Shown: positions 34,196 through 43,180 of the stretch, piece after piece
Layout: every line of letters begins with the position of its first letter
Numbering within the stretch: the stretch's first letter is position 1
Assembly (NCBI GenBank): GCA_019635485.1
Contig: JAHBZL010000006.1
Span: forward strand, 62,001 to 126,000
Source of the DNA: Piscinibacter sp.
Lineage (GTDB): Bacteria > Pseudomonadota > Gammaproteobacteria > Burkholderiales > Burkholderiaceae_C
Length of the DNA stretch: 64,000 nucleotides
Direction of reading: 5' to 3'
The notes under the pieces: model-generated
Told to the model about the DNA's origin: nothing
What the model saw: only the letters and a program-made list of their open reading frames with translations
Databases searched by the model: none
Translations under genes and position numbers: made by a program

Positions 34196-35305
34196 ATGAC
34201 GACCCAGGTCCTCTTCAATTTCACCCGCCAGGACGCCGCCGGCGCCAGCTGCACGGCGCACGCCTGGGCCAAGGTGCCCGAGCCGCTGACACCCGAGCAG
34301 CGCACCCGCTGGAAGGCGCGTGCCGCCGACCTGCTCAAGCGCCACGAGGCCGTGCTGGTGGCCCACTACTACGTCGACGGCGACCTGCAGGACCTCGCAC
34401 TCGAAACCGGCGGCTGTGTGGCCGATTCGCTCGAGATGGCCCGCTTCGGGCGCGACCACCCGGCCCGCACCCTGGTGGTGGCCGGCGTGCGCTTCATGGG
34501 CGAGACCGCGAAGATCCTGTCGCCGGACAAGCGCGTCCTGATGCCCGACCTGGACGCCACCTGCTCGCTGGACCTCGGCTGCCCGCCCGAGCAGTTCGCG
34601 GCCTTCTGCGACGCCCACCCCGACCGCCAGGTGGTCGTCTACGCCAACACCAGCGCGGCCGTGAAGGCGCGTGCCGACTGGATGGTCACCAGTTCCTGCG
34701 CGCTGGCGATCGTCAACCACCTGAAGGACCAGGGCCAGAAGATCCTCTGGGCACCGGACCGCCACCTCGGCCGCTACATCCAGCAGCAGACCGGCGCCGA
34801 CATGCTGCTGTGGAACGGTGAGTGCATCGTGCACGACGAGTTCAAGGGCCTCGAGCTCGAACTGCTGCGGAAGCAGCACCCCGGCGCACTCGTGCTGGTG
34901 CATCCGGAGTCGCCGCAGAGCGTGGTCGACCAGGCCGACGTGGTGGGGTCGACCACGCAGATCCTGAACGCCGTGCAGAAGCACGACGCGCCGGCCTACA
35001 TCGTCGCCACCGACCGCGGCATCCTGCACCGCATGCGCCAGCTCGCTCCCGGCAAGACACTGCTGGAAGCGCCGACCGCCGGCGAAAGCGCCACGTGCAA
35101 GAGCTGCGCGCACTGCCCCTGGATGGCGATGAACGCGCTGCAAGGCGTGGTGGCCTGCCTGGACGAGGGCCGCGGCGAGATCCACGTCGACGAGCCCGTC
35201 CGCGCGCAGGCGCTCGGCTGCATCGACCGCATGCTCGACTTCGTCGCCCGCCACCCGGCGAGCGTTCAGACGCCCGGGCTGGTCCGCAACATCGGCGCGG
35301 CCTGA
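34196..35305 (+). CDS. nadA: Quinolinate synthase
   Basis: A 369-residue [4Fe-4S] enzyme that condenses iminoaspartate with dihydroxyacetone phosphate to give quinolinate in NAD synthesis. Family motifs are [38 protein letters not shown], and the three cluster cysteines: Cys123 in DATCSLD, the Cys in TSSCALAI, and one in the C-terminal [10 protein letters not shown] group. The N-terminal extension of about 35 residues is usual in betaproteobacteria. It is followed by nadC after 5 bases. Confidence 0.96.
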   Translation: MTTQVLFNFTRQDAAGASCTAHAWAKVPEPLTPEQRTRWKARAADLLKRHEAVLVAHYYVDGDLQDLALETGGCVADSLEMARFGRDHPARTLVVAGVRFMGETAKILSPDKRVLMPDLDATCSLDLGCPPEQFAAFCDAHPDRQVVVYANTSAAVKARADWMVTSSCALAIVNHLKDQGQKILWAPDRHLGRYIQQQTGADMLLWNGECIVHDEFKGLELELLRKQHPGALVLVHPESPQSVVDQADVVGSTTQILNAVQKHDAPAYIVATDRGILHRMRQLAPGKTLLEAPTAGESATCKSCAHCPWMAMNALQGVVACLDEGRGEIHVDEPVRAQALGCIDRMLDFVARHPASVQTPGLVRNIGAA

Positions 35306-35310
35306 GCGCC

Positions 35311-36177
35311 ATGTTCGATTCCGACGAGACGCTCGAGCAGGCCCGCTCGCGCAACGTGCGCGATGCCCTGGCCGAGGACATCGGCCGCGGCGACTGGACC
35401 GCCCTGCTGGTGCCCGAGGCGCAGCGCGTGCGCGCCCGCGTGATCGTGCGCGAGGCGGCGGTCCTGTGCGGCCGGGACTGGTTCGATGCCTGCGTGCGCG
35501 CCCTGGACCCCGAGGCCCGGATCGACTGGGCGGCCGACGAAGGCGCCCGGCTCGCGCCGGACGCGATCGTCTGCCATGTCGAGGCCCGCGCCCGCGCGCT
35601 GCTGTCGGCCGAACGGCCGGCACTGAACTTCCTGCAGCTCCTGTCCGGCACGGCCACCGTGACGCGTGCGCATGTCGACGCGATCGCCGGCGCCTCGCCG
35701 AACCCGCGCGGCTGCGCCATCCTCGACACCCGCAAGACCCTGCCGGGGCTGCGCCAGGCGCAGAAGTACGCGGTGCGGGTCGGCGGCGGACGCAACCAGC
35801 GCCTGGCCCTGTGGCACGGCATCCTGATCAAGGAGAACCACATCACGGCCGCCGGCAGCATCGGCGCGGTGCTGCGCCAGGCGCGCGCGCTGCAGGCCGG
35901 CGTGGAGATCCAGATCGAGGTCGAGACGCTCGCGCAGCTGCGCGAGGCGCTCGCCGAAGGGGCGACGAGCATCATGCTCGACAACTTCGAGCTCGACGCC
36001 ATGCGCGAGGCGGTGGCCCTGACAGGAGGGCGCGCCGAACTGGAAGTCTCCGGAGGCGTCCAGCTCGACCAGCTGCGCGCCATCGCCGCGACCGGCGTGG
36101 ACCGCATCTCGGTCGGCGCGCTGACCAAGCACGTGCACGCGGTGGACCTGTCGATGCGGGTGCTCGAGCGACTCTGA
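35311..36177 (+). CDS. nadC: Nicotinate-nucleotide pyrophosphorylase (carboxylating)
   Basis: A 288-residue enzyme that converts quinolinate and PRPP to nicotinate mononucleotide with loss of CO2. Conserved segments are EDIGRGDWTA, ERPALNFLQLLSGTAT, DTRKTLPGLRQAQKYAVRVGGGRNQRL, LIKENHI and the barrel end VDRISVGALTKH. It starts at the ATG at 35311, five bases after nadA, so the two form an operon. A long perfect hairpin follows the stop. Confidence 0.96.
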   Translation: MFDSDETLEQARSRNVRDALAEDIGRGDWTALLVPEAQRVRARVIVREAAVLCGRDWFDACVRALDPEARIDWAADEGARLAPDAIVCHVEARARALLSAERPALNFLQLLSGTATVTRAHVDAIAGASPNPRGCAILDTRKTLPGLRQAQKYAVRVGGGRNQRLALWHGILIKENHITAAGSIGAVLRQARALQAGVEIQIEVETLAQLREALAEGATSIMLDNFELDAMREAVALTGGRAELEVSGGVQLDQLRAIAATGVDRISVGALTKHVHAVDLSMRVLERL

Positions 36178-36196
36178 CCAAAGCGTGAAATGGGCC

Positions 36197-36225
36197 GCGC
36201 GGACGCCGTTTTCCGGCGTCCGCGC
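36197..36225 (+). terminator. Long perfect hairpin after nadC
   Basis: GCGCGGACGCCG (36197-36208) pairs without mismatch with CGGCGTCCGCGC (36214-36225) around a TTTTC loop, 19 bases after the nadC stop. It is the longest perfect stem seen in the window. It lacks a U tract, so it may be a processing or mRNA-stabilising hairpin or a Rho-assisted terminator. Confidence 0.55.
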
Positions 36226-36275
36226 CGGCTGCGCAACGGCGACACTGGGCGGCGAATCGACGTCGAGGGTCCAGC

Positions 36276-36563
36276 ATGAGCGCGGATTTCGAATCCATCT
36301 TCAATCACCACGAGCGTGCGGTGTTCGAGGCCGTGAAGGCCGGCGCGCCGCGTTATCCGCATCTGTCCGGGCCCGAACTGCTGGCCGACATCGCCTGCGT
36401 GGCGCTGAATCGTTTGCCGCCGCGCTACATCCGCCACGAGGTCGACTTCGCGTTCTACCTGACCGACAAGGAGCGCGGCGAGAACGAACGCGCGATCGCC
36501 GAGGCGGTCACGTTCGCGTTCGAATTCGTGCAGGCGCGGCGCGCGATGCGCGCCCGCGCCTGA
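36276..36563 (+). CDS. ComFB-like late competence protein family
   Basis: A 95-residue protein with the ComFB family signature: FNHHERAVFEAVKAGAPRYP, LLADIACVALNRLPPRYIRHEVDFAFYLT. The Bacillus ComFB function is unclear; cyanobacterial and other homologues have been linked to cyclic-dinucleotide binding, which I note as family knowledge rather than evidence here. No competence genes are in the window. Convergent with the following gene (31 bases between ends). Confidence 0.8.
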   Translation: MSADFESIFNHHERAVFEAVKAGAPRYPHLSGPELLADIACVALNRLPPRYIRHEVDFAFYLTDKERGENERAIAEAVTFAFEFVQARRAMRARA

Positions 36564-36594
36564 CCCGCCGGGCCCGCCAGGCCGGCGGCCGCCC

Positions 36595-37272
36595 TCACAG
36601 GCCCTGCTGGTCGTCGCGCAGGTCGAGCACCTCGGACTTGTTCTTGTCGCGGGTCGCGTCCCACTTCGGCTCGGCCAGGCTGTAGGCGAGCACCGTGCCC
36701 GGGCCGACCCGCACCTCGCTGCTGCGGTCCATGCCGAGTTCCCGGTCGGCGCGCACCATCACGCCGTCGATCATCACGGCGCCGTTGCTGGCGCCGCTCG
36801 CCACGAAGCGGCTGTAGAGCACGGCCTCGACGCAGATCAGCACGTCCTTGACGACACGTGCGCTGCCGCCGAACTCGATCAGCTTGTCCAGCACCTTCGG
36901 CGAGTCGTTGATCTGGCGGATCAGTTCCTTCTCGCCGACCGGCGACACCTTGATCAGCTTGACCTTGCCGCTCGAGAAGTCGCTCATCTTCAGCCCCACC
37001 TTGCCGCTGGCGAGGCCGGGCACGCTCAGCGCGGCCATCAGGTTCAGGCCCTTCTGGTCCTTGAACTCGACCTCCAGCGGGGTGGTCGTCATCTTCACCT
37101 GGGCCAGCTTGGGGGCCGGCAGGACGTCCCAGACGTCGAGGTAGTTGAGCTTGCCGGGTCCGATCGGCGTCTTCTTGTCGCCCCAGGCGCCCGGGCTGAT
37201 GCTGCTGGCCTTGCCGACGAAGTAGGCAAAGCCTTCGAGGTTGACCTTGTTGTCGCTGATGACGGCTTTCAT
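36595..37272 (-). CDS. Orphan 225-residue protein; tentative gasdermin-like pore-forming fold
   Basis: No family is certain. The order of features recalls the gasdermin N-terminal domain: a Trp/Lys-rich loop followed by a strand ending in DVL (KLNYLDVWDVLP, residues 41-52), a GKVGLKM strand (90-96), an amphipathic helix (ELIRQINDSPKVLDKLI, 116-132), a central strand KDVLICVEAVLYS (142-154), and VRVGPGTVLAYSLAEPKW (187-204), which parallels the IPxGTxLAY strand near the end of that domain. A charged tail of about 21 residues follows, as in bacterial gasdermins. Against it: no protease gene is adjacent and no N-terminal Cys is present. The start at 37272 is the only good ATG. No signal peptide or membrane helix is seen. 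Confidence 0.72.
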   Translation of the reverse strand: MKAVISDNKVNLEGFAYFVGKASSISPGAWGDKKTPIGPGKLNYLDVWDVLPAPKLAQVKMTTTPLEVEFKDQKGLNLMAALSVPGLASGKVGLKMSDFSSGKVKLIKVSPVGEKELIRQINDSPKVLDKLIEFGGSARVVKDVLICVEAVLYSRFVASGASNGAVMIDGVMVRADRELGMDRSSEVRVGPGTVLAYSLAEPKWDATRDKNKSEVLDLRDDQQGL

Positions 37273-37359
37273 GACGGGGCTCCAGGTGGGTTGATCGCGG
37301 CCGGAATCGACCGCGTGCCGCCAGCGTAGGGAACCGTCCCGGCGCCGCCGTGCGCACCA

Positions 37360-37385
37360 GTACCCGGTTCGGGACCGGGCGGTAC
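37360..37385 (-). terminator. Hairpin just after the LuxR-family gene
   Basis: CCCGGT (37363-37368) and ACCGGG (37374-37379) form a perfect stem, extended by GTAC on the outside with a bulge. It directly follows the stop codon of the regulator on the minus strand. It has no U tract, so a Rho-independent role is uncertain. Confidence 0.4.
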
Positions 37386-40040
37386 CTAATTCCGGCTGCC
37401 GCCGTGGCGCGCCAGCAGTTCGACGCGGCTGCCGACGCCGAGCTTGTGCAGGACGGCCGCCACGTGGTGCTCGACCGTGCGCTCGGATCGGTGCAGCCGG
37501 CCCGCGATGCCGGCGTTGGAGAGACCCTCGCGCGCCAGCTCGAAGATCTGGCGCTCGCGCGCCGTCAGGCCGAGCGGATCGTCGCGGGTGCGTGGCTGCG
37601 GCCCGCGGCGTACGCCGCGGGCGCCGCGCTCGCGCAACAGGGTGCGCACCCGTTCGGCCGCGGAGACGGCACCGAGCCGCTCGAATCCCGCCTGGGCCTC
37701 GTGCAGATCCGCCTCGTCGCCACCGGCCAATGCCAGGGCGTGCGCGTACGGGCAGCCCAGGCGCTCCCACTCCCGTGCCGCCTCGCGCCGGCGGCCGGCC
37801 AACTCCAGGCGATACGGCAAGGGAAGCTCGGGCAGGCCGCCCGGGGCCGGCCGGCCGCAGCGCACGAGCCAGGCCGCCAGCTCACCGCAACGCCAGCGGT
37901 CGCCGATGGCCTGGAAGTGCGCGAGCGCGGGGCGCGCCACCTCCTCGACCCGATCGGGGTCGCCGGCAATCCAGGCCGCCTCCGCCTGCGCTGCTGCGAC
38001 GCTGATGAACCAGATCTCGACCCGGTGCTGGGCCATCGCGACGACCGCTGCGGACAGGCGCCGGGGAGCCTCCGCATCGCCGCGCCGCAGCGCAAGCAGC
38101 GCGCCGACGAAGTCCAGCGTCGCCGACTCCATCGGCGAGGGGCGATGGGCCTGCGCCACATGCTCCAGGTCCGCCTGCGCCGCCGGCCACGCTCCCATCA
38201 CGATGTTCGCGAACGCGCGCCGGATGCGGATGCGAACGTTGAACACGTCCAGCCCATGGGCCTCGCAGAAGGCGATGCCTTCCGCCGCATAGCGCAGGCC
38301 GGGAGCAAAGTCGTGGTGGACGACATGCAGGATGAACAGGTTGTTGTACGCCCGGGCCGCGTCCTGGACCAGCCCGTACTGCAGCGCCAGCGCGAGGCTG
38401 CGCTCCAGGCGGCCGAACGCGGCCGGGTCGGCATGCCCGCGCAGGCGCGCGGCGCCGACGTTGTTCAGCCCATGGCACAGCGCCTGCGGATCGTCCAGCG
38501 ACTCGGCGAGTTCGATCGCGCGCAGCCCCCAGGCCTGGGCGCCTGCCATGTCCTCGCCCACCAGGCACAGATGCGACAGGCTGCTGTAGGCCAGCGCCAG
38601 GTCGGGTCCCGGCGGCAAGGCCTCGAGCACCGAGATGGCCTCGCGCGCCAGCCGGTCGGTCGTCGGGGAGGAGCCCAGCTCGTACCAGTGCAGGCGCGCC
38701 AGGTCACGCAGCGCGATGCCGATGCGCCGCCGGTCGTCACGCGATCGGTGGATCGCGAGCGCCTGCTCCAGGCACCAGATCGACGCGCGATGTCGATTGA
38801 TCAGCAAGCACTCCCGGGCCTGCGCTTCCAGCAGGTCGGCGCGGGCCCCCGGTTCGAGTCCCTCGGCATCGCGCAGGGCCAGCCCGTACAGGCGGGCCGC
38901 CTCGCGATGGTCCCCGGCCGCGGCGGCCTGACGCGCGGCTTCCGGCGCCAGCGCATTGACCGCGGTGTCGAGGCCGGCCGCCTCGGCGTGATGGACGCGG
39001 CGAGCCACGTCGGTCTGCGCCTCCGGTTGCGCGGAGAGCACGGCGTGGAGGGCTGCGTGTCCCTCTCTGCGGCGATGGGCGCCGAGCGAATCGTGGACCG
39101 CCGTGCGGGCGATTTCGTGGCGGAACGCGAGCGCGCCTCCCAGATCGACCAGCAGGCCGGTGCGCAGGCATTCGTCGACGGCGGCGCCGTCGGCCTGGAC
39201 CAGCGCGGACAGGACCGCGCGTTCGGCACGCCCCGGGAACAGGCTCACCCAGCGCGCCAGGTCGCGCGCCGCCAGGCCGACACGCGCCAGCTCGGCCAGC
39301 ACGGCGTCGCGCACGGTGGCCGGCACGGCGTCGTCGGGCACCGCCAGCAATTCGGCGACGCAGAACGGATTGCCGCCGCTGCGCCGCCAGATCGATGCGC
39401 CGTCGCGGTTCGCCGCCCGCGCCAGCGCGGCGACGCCCTCGCAGGACAGGCGCGGCAGCGCGATGCGCTGCGTCGTGGCCGGCGGCAGTGCACCGATCAC
39501 CTGGCGCAGCGGATGCTCCGCATCGACCGGCTCGTCGCGATGTGTCATCAGCATCAGCAGCGGCAGGTCCTGCAGGCGCCGGCCGAGGTAGCGCAGCAGG
39601 TCGAGCGTGCCGGCATCGGCCCAGTGCACGTCCTCGACGACCAGGATGCGCGGTCGTGCGGCGTCGCGGAAGAACCCCAGCAGCGCCGGAAAGAGCCCGG
39701 TGTAGGTCAGCCCCTGGTGCAGTGCCTGCTCGATCGAGGGCGGCAGCTGCGCGGCGAGGTCCAGCAGCGGACCGAGCGGCCGCGGCGTGAAGAGCGCCTC
39801 GCAGCCGCATTGCAGGACCGATGTCTCGACCGGCAGACCGGCGAGAAAAGCCTGGACCAGCGACGTCTTGCCGATGCCCGCCTCGCCGCTGACGAGCGCG
39901 CAGCGCCCGCCCCGTCCCGCGTCCACCTCCGCCAAGGCCCGGGTCAGCTGCCCGAGCTGCGCATCCCGTTCGAGAAGTTGCACCACCGTATCCGCTGCAG
40001 CATCCCGCCGCACGCGGCATGCTCGCCGCGTGGGGGCCAT
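37386..40040 (-). CDS. Large LuxR-family regulator with AAA/NACHT-like ATPase domain
   Basis: An 884-residue MalT/LAL-type regulator from the ATG at 40040. An ATPase module comes first (Walker A SGEAGIGKTSL at 51-61, Lys58; Walker B ILVVEDVHWAD), then a long helical region with TPR-like repeats (about 400-770), then a C-terminal LuxR HTH (LTARERQIFELAREGLSNAGIAGRLHRSERTVEHHVAAVLHKLG). Such proteins sense a ligand, hydrolyse ATP and activate transcription. The first 18 codons look like repeat DNA (palindrome at 40049-40060 nearby), so the true start may be one of the GTG codons at 39986 or 39983. It follows the RND pump gene on the same strand. Confidence 0.86.
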   Translation of the reverse strand: MAPTRRACRVRRDAAADTVVQLLERDAQLGQLTRALAEVDAGRGGRCALVSGEAGIGKTSLVQAFLAGLPVETSVLQCGCEALFTPRPLGPLLDLAAQLPPSIEQALHQGLTYTGLFPALLGFFRDAARPRILVVEDVHWADAGTLDLLRYLGRRLQDLPLLMLMTHRDEPVDAEHPLRQVIGALPPATTQRIALPRLSCEGVAALARAANRDGASIWRRSGGNPFCVAELLAVPDDAVPATVRDAVLAELARVGLAARDLARWVSLFPGRAERAVLSALVQADGAAVDECLRTGLLVDLGGALAFRHEIARTAVHDSLGAHRRREGHAALHAVLSAQPEAQTDVARRVHHAEAAGLDTAVNALAPEAARQAAAAGDHREAARLYGLALRDAEGLEPGARADLLEAQARECLLINRHRASIWCLEQALAIHRSRDDRRRIGIALRDLARLHWYELGSSPTTDRLAREAISVLEALPPGPDLALAYSSLSHLCLVGEDMAGAQAWGLRAIELAESLDDPQALCHGLNNVGAARLRGHADPAAFGRLERSLALALQYGLVQDAARAYNNLFILHVVHHDFAPGLRYAAEGIAFCEAHGLDVFNVRIRIRRAFANIVMGAWPAAQADLEHVAQAHRPSPMESATLDFVGALLALRRGDAEAPRRLSAAVVAMAQHRVEIWFISVAAAQAEAAWIAGDPDRVEEVARPALAHFQAIGDRWRCGELAAWLVRCGRPAPGGLPELPLPYRLELAGRRREAAREWERLGCPYAHALALAGGDEADLHEAQAGFERLGAVSAAERVRTLLRERGARGVRRGPQPRTRDDPLGLTARERQIFELAREGLSNAGIAGRLHRSERTVEHHVAAVLHKLGVGSRVELLARHGGSRN

Positions 40041-40048
40041 GCGGCCAT

Positions 40049-40060
40049 CCCCTCGAGGGG
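40049..40060. repeat. Palindrome CCCCTCGAGGGG between RND pump and LuxR genes
   Basis: A perfect 12-base palindrome 20 bases after the RND pump stop on the minus strand, within the 40-base gap. Palindromes of this CCCCTCGAGGGG type are familiar dispersed intergenic elements in Burkholderiales; here it may end the pump transcript. I cannot show other copies in this window. Confidence 0.4.
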
Positions 40061-40080
40061 GGACACGGCCGCGGCGAAGC

Positions 40081-43000
40081 TCAGTGGGCGGTCGCCGGCT
40101 CCTGTGGATCCGCGGCGGTCGTGATCTCGCCGGGCACGCCCTTGCGCGCGAACAGCGTGTACATCGTCGGCACGACGAAAATGGTGAGCAGGGTGCCGAG
40201 CGACATGCCGCCGACGATGACCCAGCCGATCTGGCGGCGGCTCTCCGCGCCGACCCCGGTGGCCAGTGCGAGCGGCAGCGCGCCGAGCACCATCGCCGCG
40301 GTCGTCATCAGGATCGGTCGCAGGCGCAGTGCCGCGGCCTCGACCACGGCCTCCAGCGTGGCCCGGCCCTGCTGGCGCAGCTGGTTGCTGAACTCGACGA
40401 TCAGGATGCCGTGTTTGGTGATCAGCCCGACCAGCGTGATCAGCCCGATTTGCGAATAGACGTTCAGCGTGCCGCCGGACAGGCGCAGTGCGAGCAGCGC
40501 GCCGACCATCGACAGCGGGACCGACAGCAGGATCACGAACGGATCGACGAAGCTCTCGAACTGCGCCGAGAGCACGAGGAAGATGAACAGCAGCGCCAGC
40601 ACGAACACCAGCCCGAGCGCGCCGCTGCTCGACTTGAACTCGCGCGACACGCCGTTCAGCTCGGTCGCGTAGCCGGGCTTGAGCACCTTGGCGGCCGTGG
40701 CATCCATGAAGTCCAGCGCCTCGCCGAGCGAGTAACCCGGCGCGAGGTTGGCGGTGAGCGAGACCGAGCGGCGCTGGTTGAAGTGGTTCAGCTCGCGCGG
40801 GCTCACCGACTCGCGCACCTTGACCAGCGAGGACAGCGGGATCATCGCCGGCTGCCCCGTCGAATCCGCGCGCCCGCGCACGAACAGCTTCTCGATGTCC
40901 TCGGGCGTCGTGCGCCCGCGGCCCGCGGTCTGCACGATCACGTCGTACTGTTCCGCGTCGCGCTTGTAGCGCGTCACGTTGCGGCCACCCAGCATGGTCT
41001 CCACGGTGCGGGCCACCTGGTCGACGCTGACACCGGCATCGGCCGCGCGGTCGCGGTCGACCTGCAGGAAGATCTCCGGCTTGTTCAGGCGCAGGTCGCT
41101 GTCCGGCTGCACGATGCCGGGGTTCTTCGCCATCTCCGCCAGGAACTGCTGCGCCACGCGCGCCAGGTTCTCGTACGAATCGGAGGTGACGATCACGAAG
41201 TTGATCGAACGCTCGCGGAAGCCCTGCCCGAGCGACGGCGGCGTGACCGGGAACGCCGACACGCCAGGCAGCGTGGCGAACCGCGGCTGCAGTTCGCGGG
41301 CCAATTGCAGCGTGCTGCGCTGGCGCTCCGACCAGTCCACCGTGCGCAGGAACGACACCCCCTGCGAAACCGTCGGGTTGCCGGTGACGACGAAGACGCG
41401 ATCGAACTCCGGAAACGACATGCCGATGCGCTCGATCGCCTGCATGTAGCGCTGCGTGTACTCCAGCGTCGCGCCGTCCGGGGCATTCACGGTCGCGAGG
41501 ATCACGCCACGGTCCTCCAGCGGCGCGAGTTCGCTCTTGGACTGGCTGTACAGCCACCAGCTCGCGCCACCGCAGGCCACCATCACCAGCAGCACCGCCC
41601 AGCGCTGCGACAGCACGGCGCGCAGCAGCGTCTCGTAGCGCGCGCTGATCCAGACGAGAACCGCCTCCATCCCGCGGTCGAAGCGGTTCGGGCTCGGGTT
41701 GTGGCGCAGCAGCTTGCTGCACATCATCGGCGTGAGCGTGAGGGCGGTGAAGCCGGAGACGATCACCGCGCCGGCCAGCGTCAGTGCGAACTCGACGAAC
41801 AGCCGCCCGGTGCGCCCCGGCGTGAAGGCCAGCGGCGCGAACACCGCGGCCAGCGTCATCGTCATCGCGACCACCGCGAAGCCCACCTCGCGCACACCGC
41901 GCAACGCGGCCTGGAACGGCGCCTGGCCCTCCTCGATGTGGCGGAAGATGTTCTCGAGCACGACGATCGCGTCGTCCACCACCAGGCCGATCGCCAGCAC
42001 CAGCGCCAGCAGCGTCAACGTGTTGATCGTGAAGCCGGCCGCCGCCATCACCGCGAACACGCCGATCAGGCTGACCGGGATCGTCACCAGCGGGATGATC
42101 GACGCGCGCAGCGTGCGCAGGAACACGAACACGACCAGCGCCACCAGCACCACCGCCTCGCCGATCGTCGTGTAGACCGAGCGGATCGAGCGGTCGATGA
42201 ACACCGAGTTGTCGTTCGCCTGCTGGACCCGGATGCCCGGCGGCAGTTCCTCCTGGATCTTCGGCATCACCTCGTGCACGCCGGCGGACACCTCCAGCGG
42301 GTTCGCGGTCGCCTGCCGGATCACGCCGGTCGAGATCGCCGGCACCCCGTTCAGGCGCACGCTGGAGCGCTCGCTGGCCGCGGCCTGCTCGATGCGTGCC
42401 ACCTCGCGCAACCGCACGACGTAGCCGGCCGCGTTCTTCAACGCGATGTCGGCGAACTGCGCCGGTGTGGTCAGGTCGGTCTGCGCGGTGACGCTGAACT
42501 CGCGCTGCTGGCTTTCGATGCGCCCGGCGGGCACCTCCAGGTTCTGGCGGCGCAGCGCGTCCTCGACATCCTGCACCGTCAGCCGGTACGCGGCCAGCTT
42601 GTCCGGATCGAGCCAGACGCGCATCGAGTAGGTGCGGTCGCCGCGCACCAGCACGTCGGCCACGCCTGGCACCGTCTGCAGGCGCGGCTTGACGATGCGG
42701 TTGACGACGTCGGTCACCTGCAGCGGCGAGAGCGATTCGCTCTGGAACGCGAGCCAGATGGTCGGCGACGCATCGGCCTCGACCTTGGCGATGACCGGCT
42801 CGTCGACCGCGTCGGGCAGGCGCGAGCGGGCCCGCGAGACACGGTCACGCACGTCCGCGGCGGCGTCCTCCGGGCTCTTGCTGAGCTTGAAGCGCACCGT
42901 GATCTGGCTCTGCTCCGAGCGCGACGACGAGGTGATGATGTCCACCCCTTCGATGCCCGCGATCGAGTCCTCCAGCGGCTTGGTGACCTGCGACTCGATC

Positions 43001-43173
43001 ACCTCCGAGGACGCCCCGGTCAGCCGCGTCGTCACGTTGACCACCGGCTCGTCGATGCGCGGGTACTCGCGCACCTGCAGCAGCCGCGCCGACACCGCGC
43101 CGATCAGGATCAGCATCAGCGACATCACGGTCGCGAAGACCGGCCGCCGGATCGAGGTCTCCGACAGTTTCAT
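40081..43173 (-). CDS. RND-type multidrug efflux pump, inner-membrane subunit
   Basis: A 1030-residue HAE1/AcrB-type transporter. It begins MKLSETSIRRPVFATVMSLMLILIG, the usual first helix, with the large periplasmic loop TGASSEVIESQVTKPLEDSI and later the helix 4 proton-relay pair Asp-Asp in LALVLAIGLVVDDAIVVLENI and the second-half helices LGLVFVLALLFIFLVLSAQFESFVDP. It exports drugs or solvents by proton antiport through a trimeric complex with the fusion protein encoded just upstream. No outer-membrane factor gene is adjacent, so a TolC-like channel encoded elsewhere is needed. The upstream ATG at 43254 would lie inside the fusion-protein gene and is rejected. Confidence 0.93.
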   Translation of the reverse strand: MKLSETSIRRPVFATVMSLMLILIGAVSARLLQVREYPRIDEPVVNVTTRLTGASSEVIESQVTKPLEDSIAGIEGVDIITSSSRSEQSQITVRFKLSKSPEDAAADVRDRVSRARSRLPDAVDEPVIAKVEADASPTIWLAFQSESLSPLQVTDVVNRIVKPRLQTVPGVADVLVRGDRTYSMRVWLDPDKLAAYRLTVQDVEDALRRQNLEVPAGRIESQQREFSVTAQTDLTTPAQFADIALKNAAGYVVRLREVARIEQAAASERSSVRLNGVPAISTGVIRQATANPLEVSAGVHEVMPKIQEELPPGIRVQQANDNSVFIDRSIRSVYTTIGEAVVLVALVVFVFLRTLRASIIPLVTIPVSLIGVFAVMAAAGFTINTLTLLALVLAIGLVVDDAIVVLENIFRHIEEGQAPFQAALRGVREVGFAVVAMTMTLAAVFAPLAFTPGRTGRLFVEFALTLAGAVIVSGFTALTLTPMMCSKLLRHNPSPNRFDRGMEAVLVWISARYETLLRAVLSQRWAVLLVMVACGGASWWLYSQSKSELAPLEDRGVILATVNAPDGATLEYTQRYMQAIERIGMSFPEFDRVFVVTGNPTVSQGVSFLRTVDWSERQRSTLQLARELQPRFATLPGVSAFPVTPPSLGQGFRERSINFVIVTSDSYENLARVAQQFLAEMAKNPGIVQPDSDLRLNKPEIFLQVDRDRAADAGVSVDQVARTVETMLGGRNVTRYKRDAEQYDVIVQTAGRGRTTPEDIEKLFVRGRADSTGQPAMIPLSSLVKVRESVSPRELNHFNQRRSVSLTANLAPGYSLGEALDFMDATAAKVLKPGYATELNGVSREFKSSSGALGLVFVLALLFIFLVLSAQFESFVDPFVILLSVPLSMVGALLALRLSGGTLNVYSQIGLITLVGLITKHGILIVEFSNQLRQQGRATLEAVVEAAALRLRPILMTTAAMVLGALPLALATGVGAESRRQIGWVIVGGMSLGTLLTIFVVPTMYTLFARKGVPGEITTAADPQEPATAH

Positions 43174-43180
43174 CGCCGCC

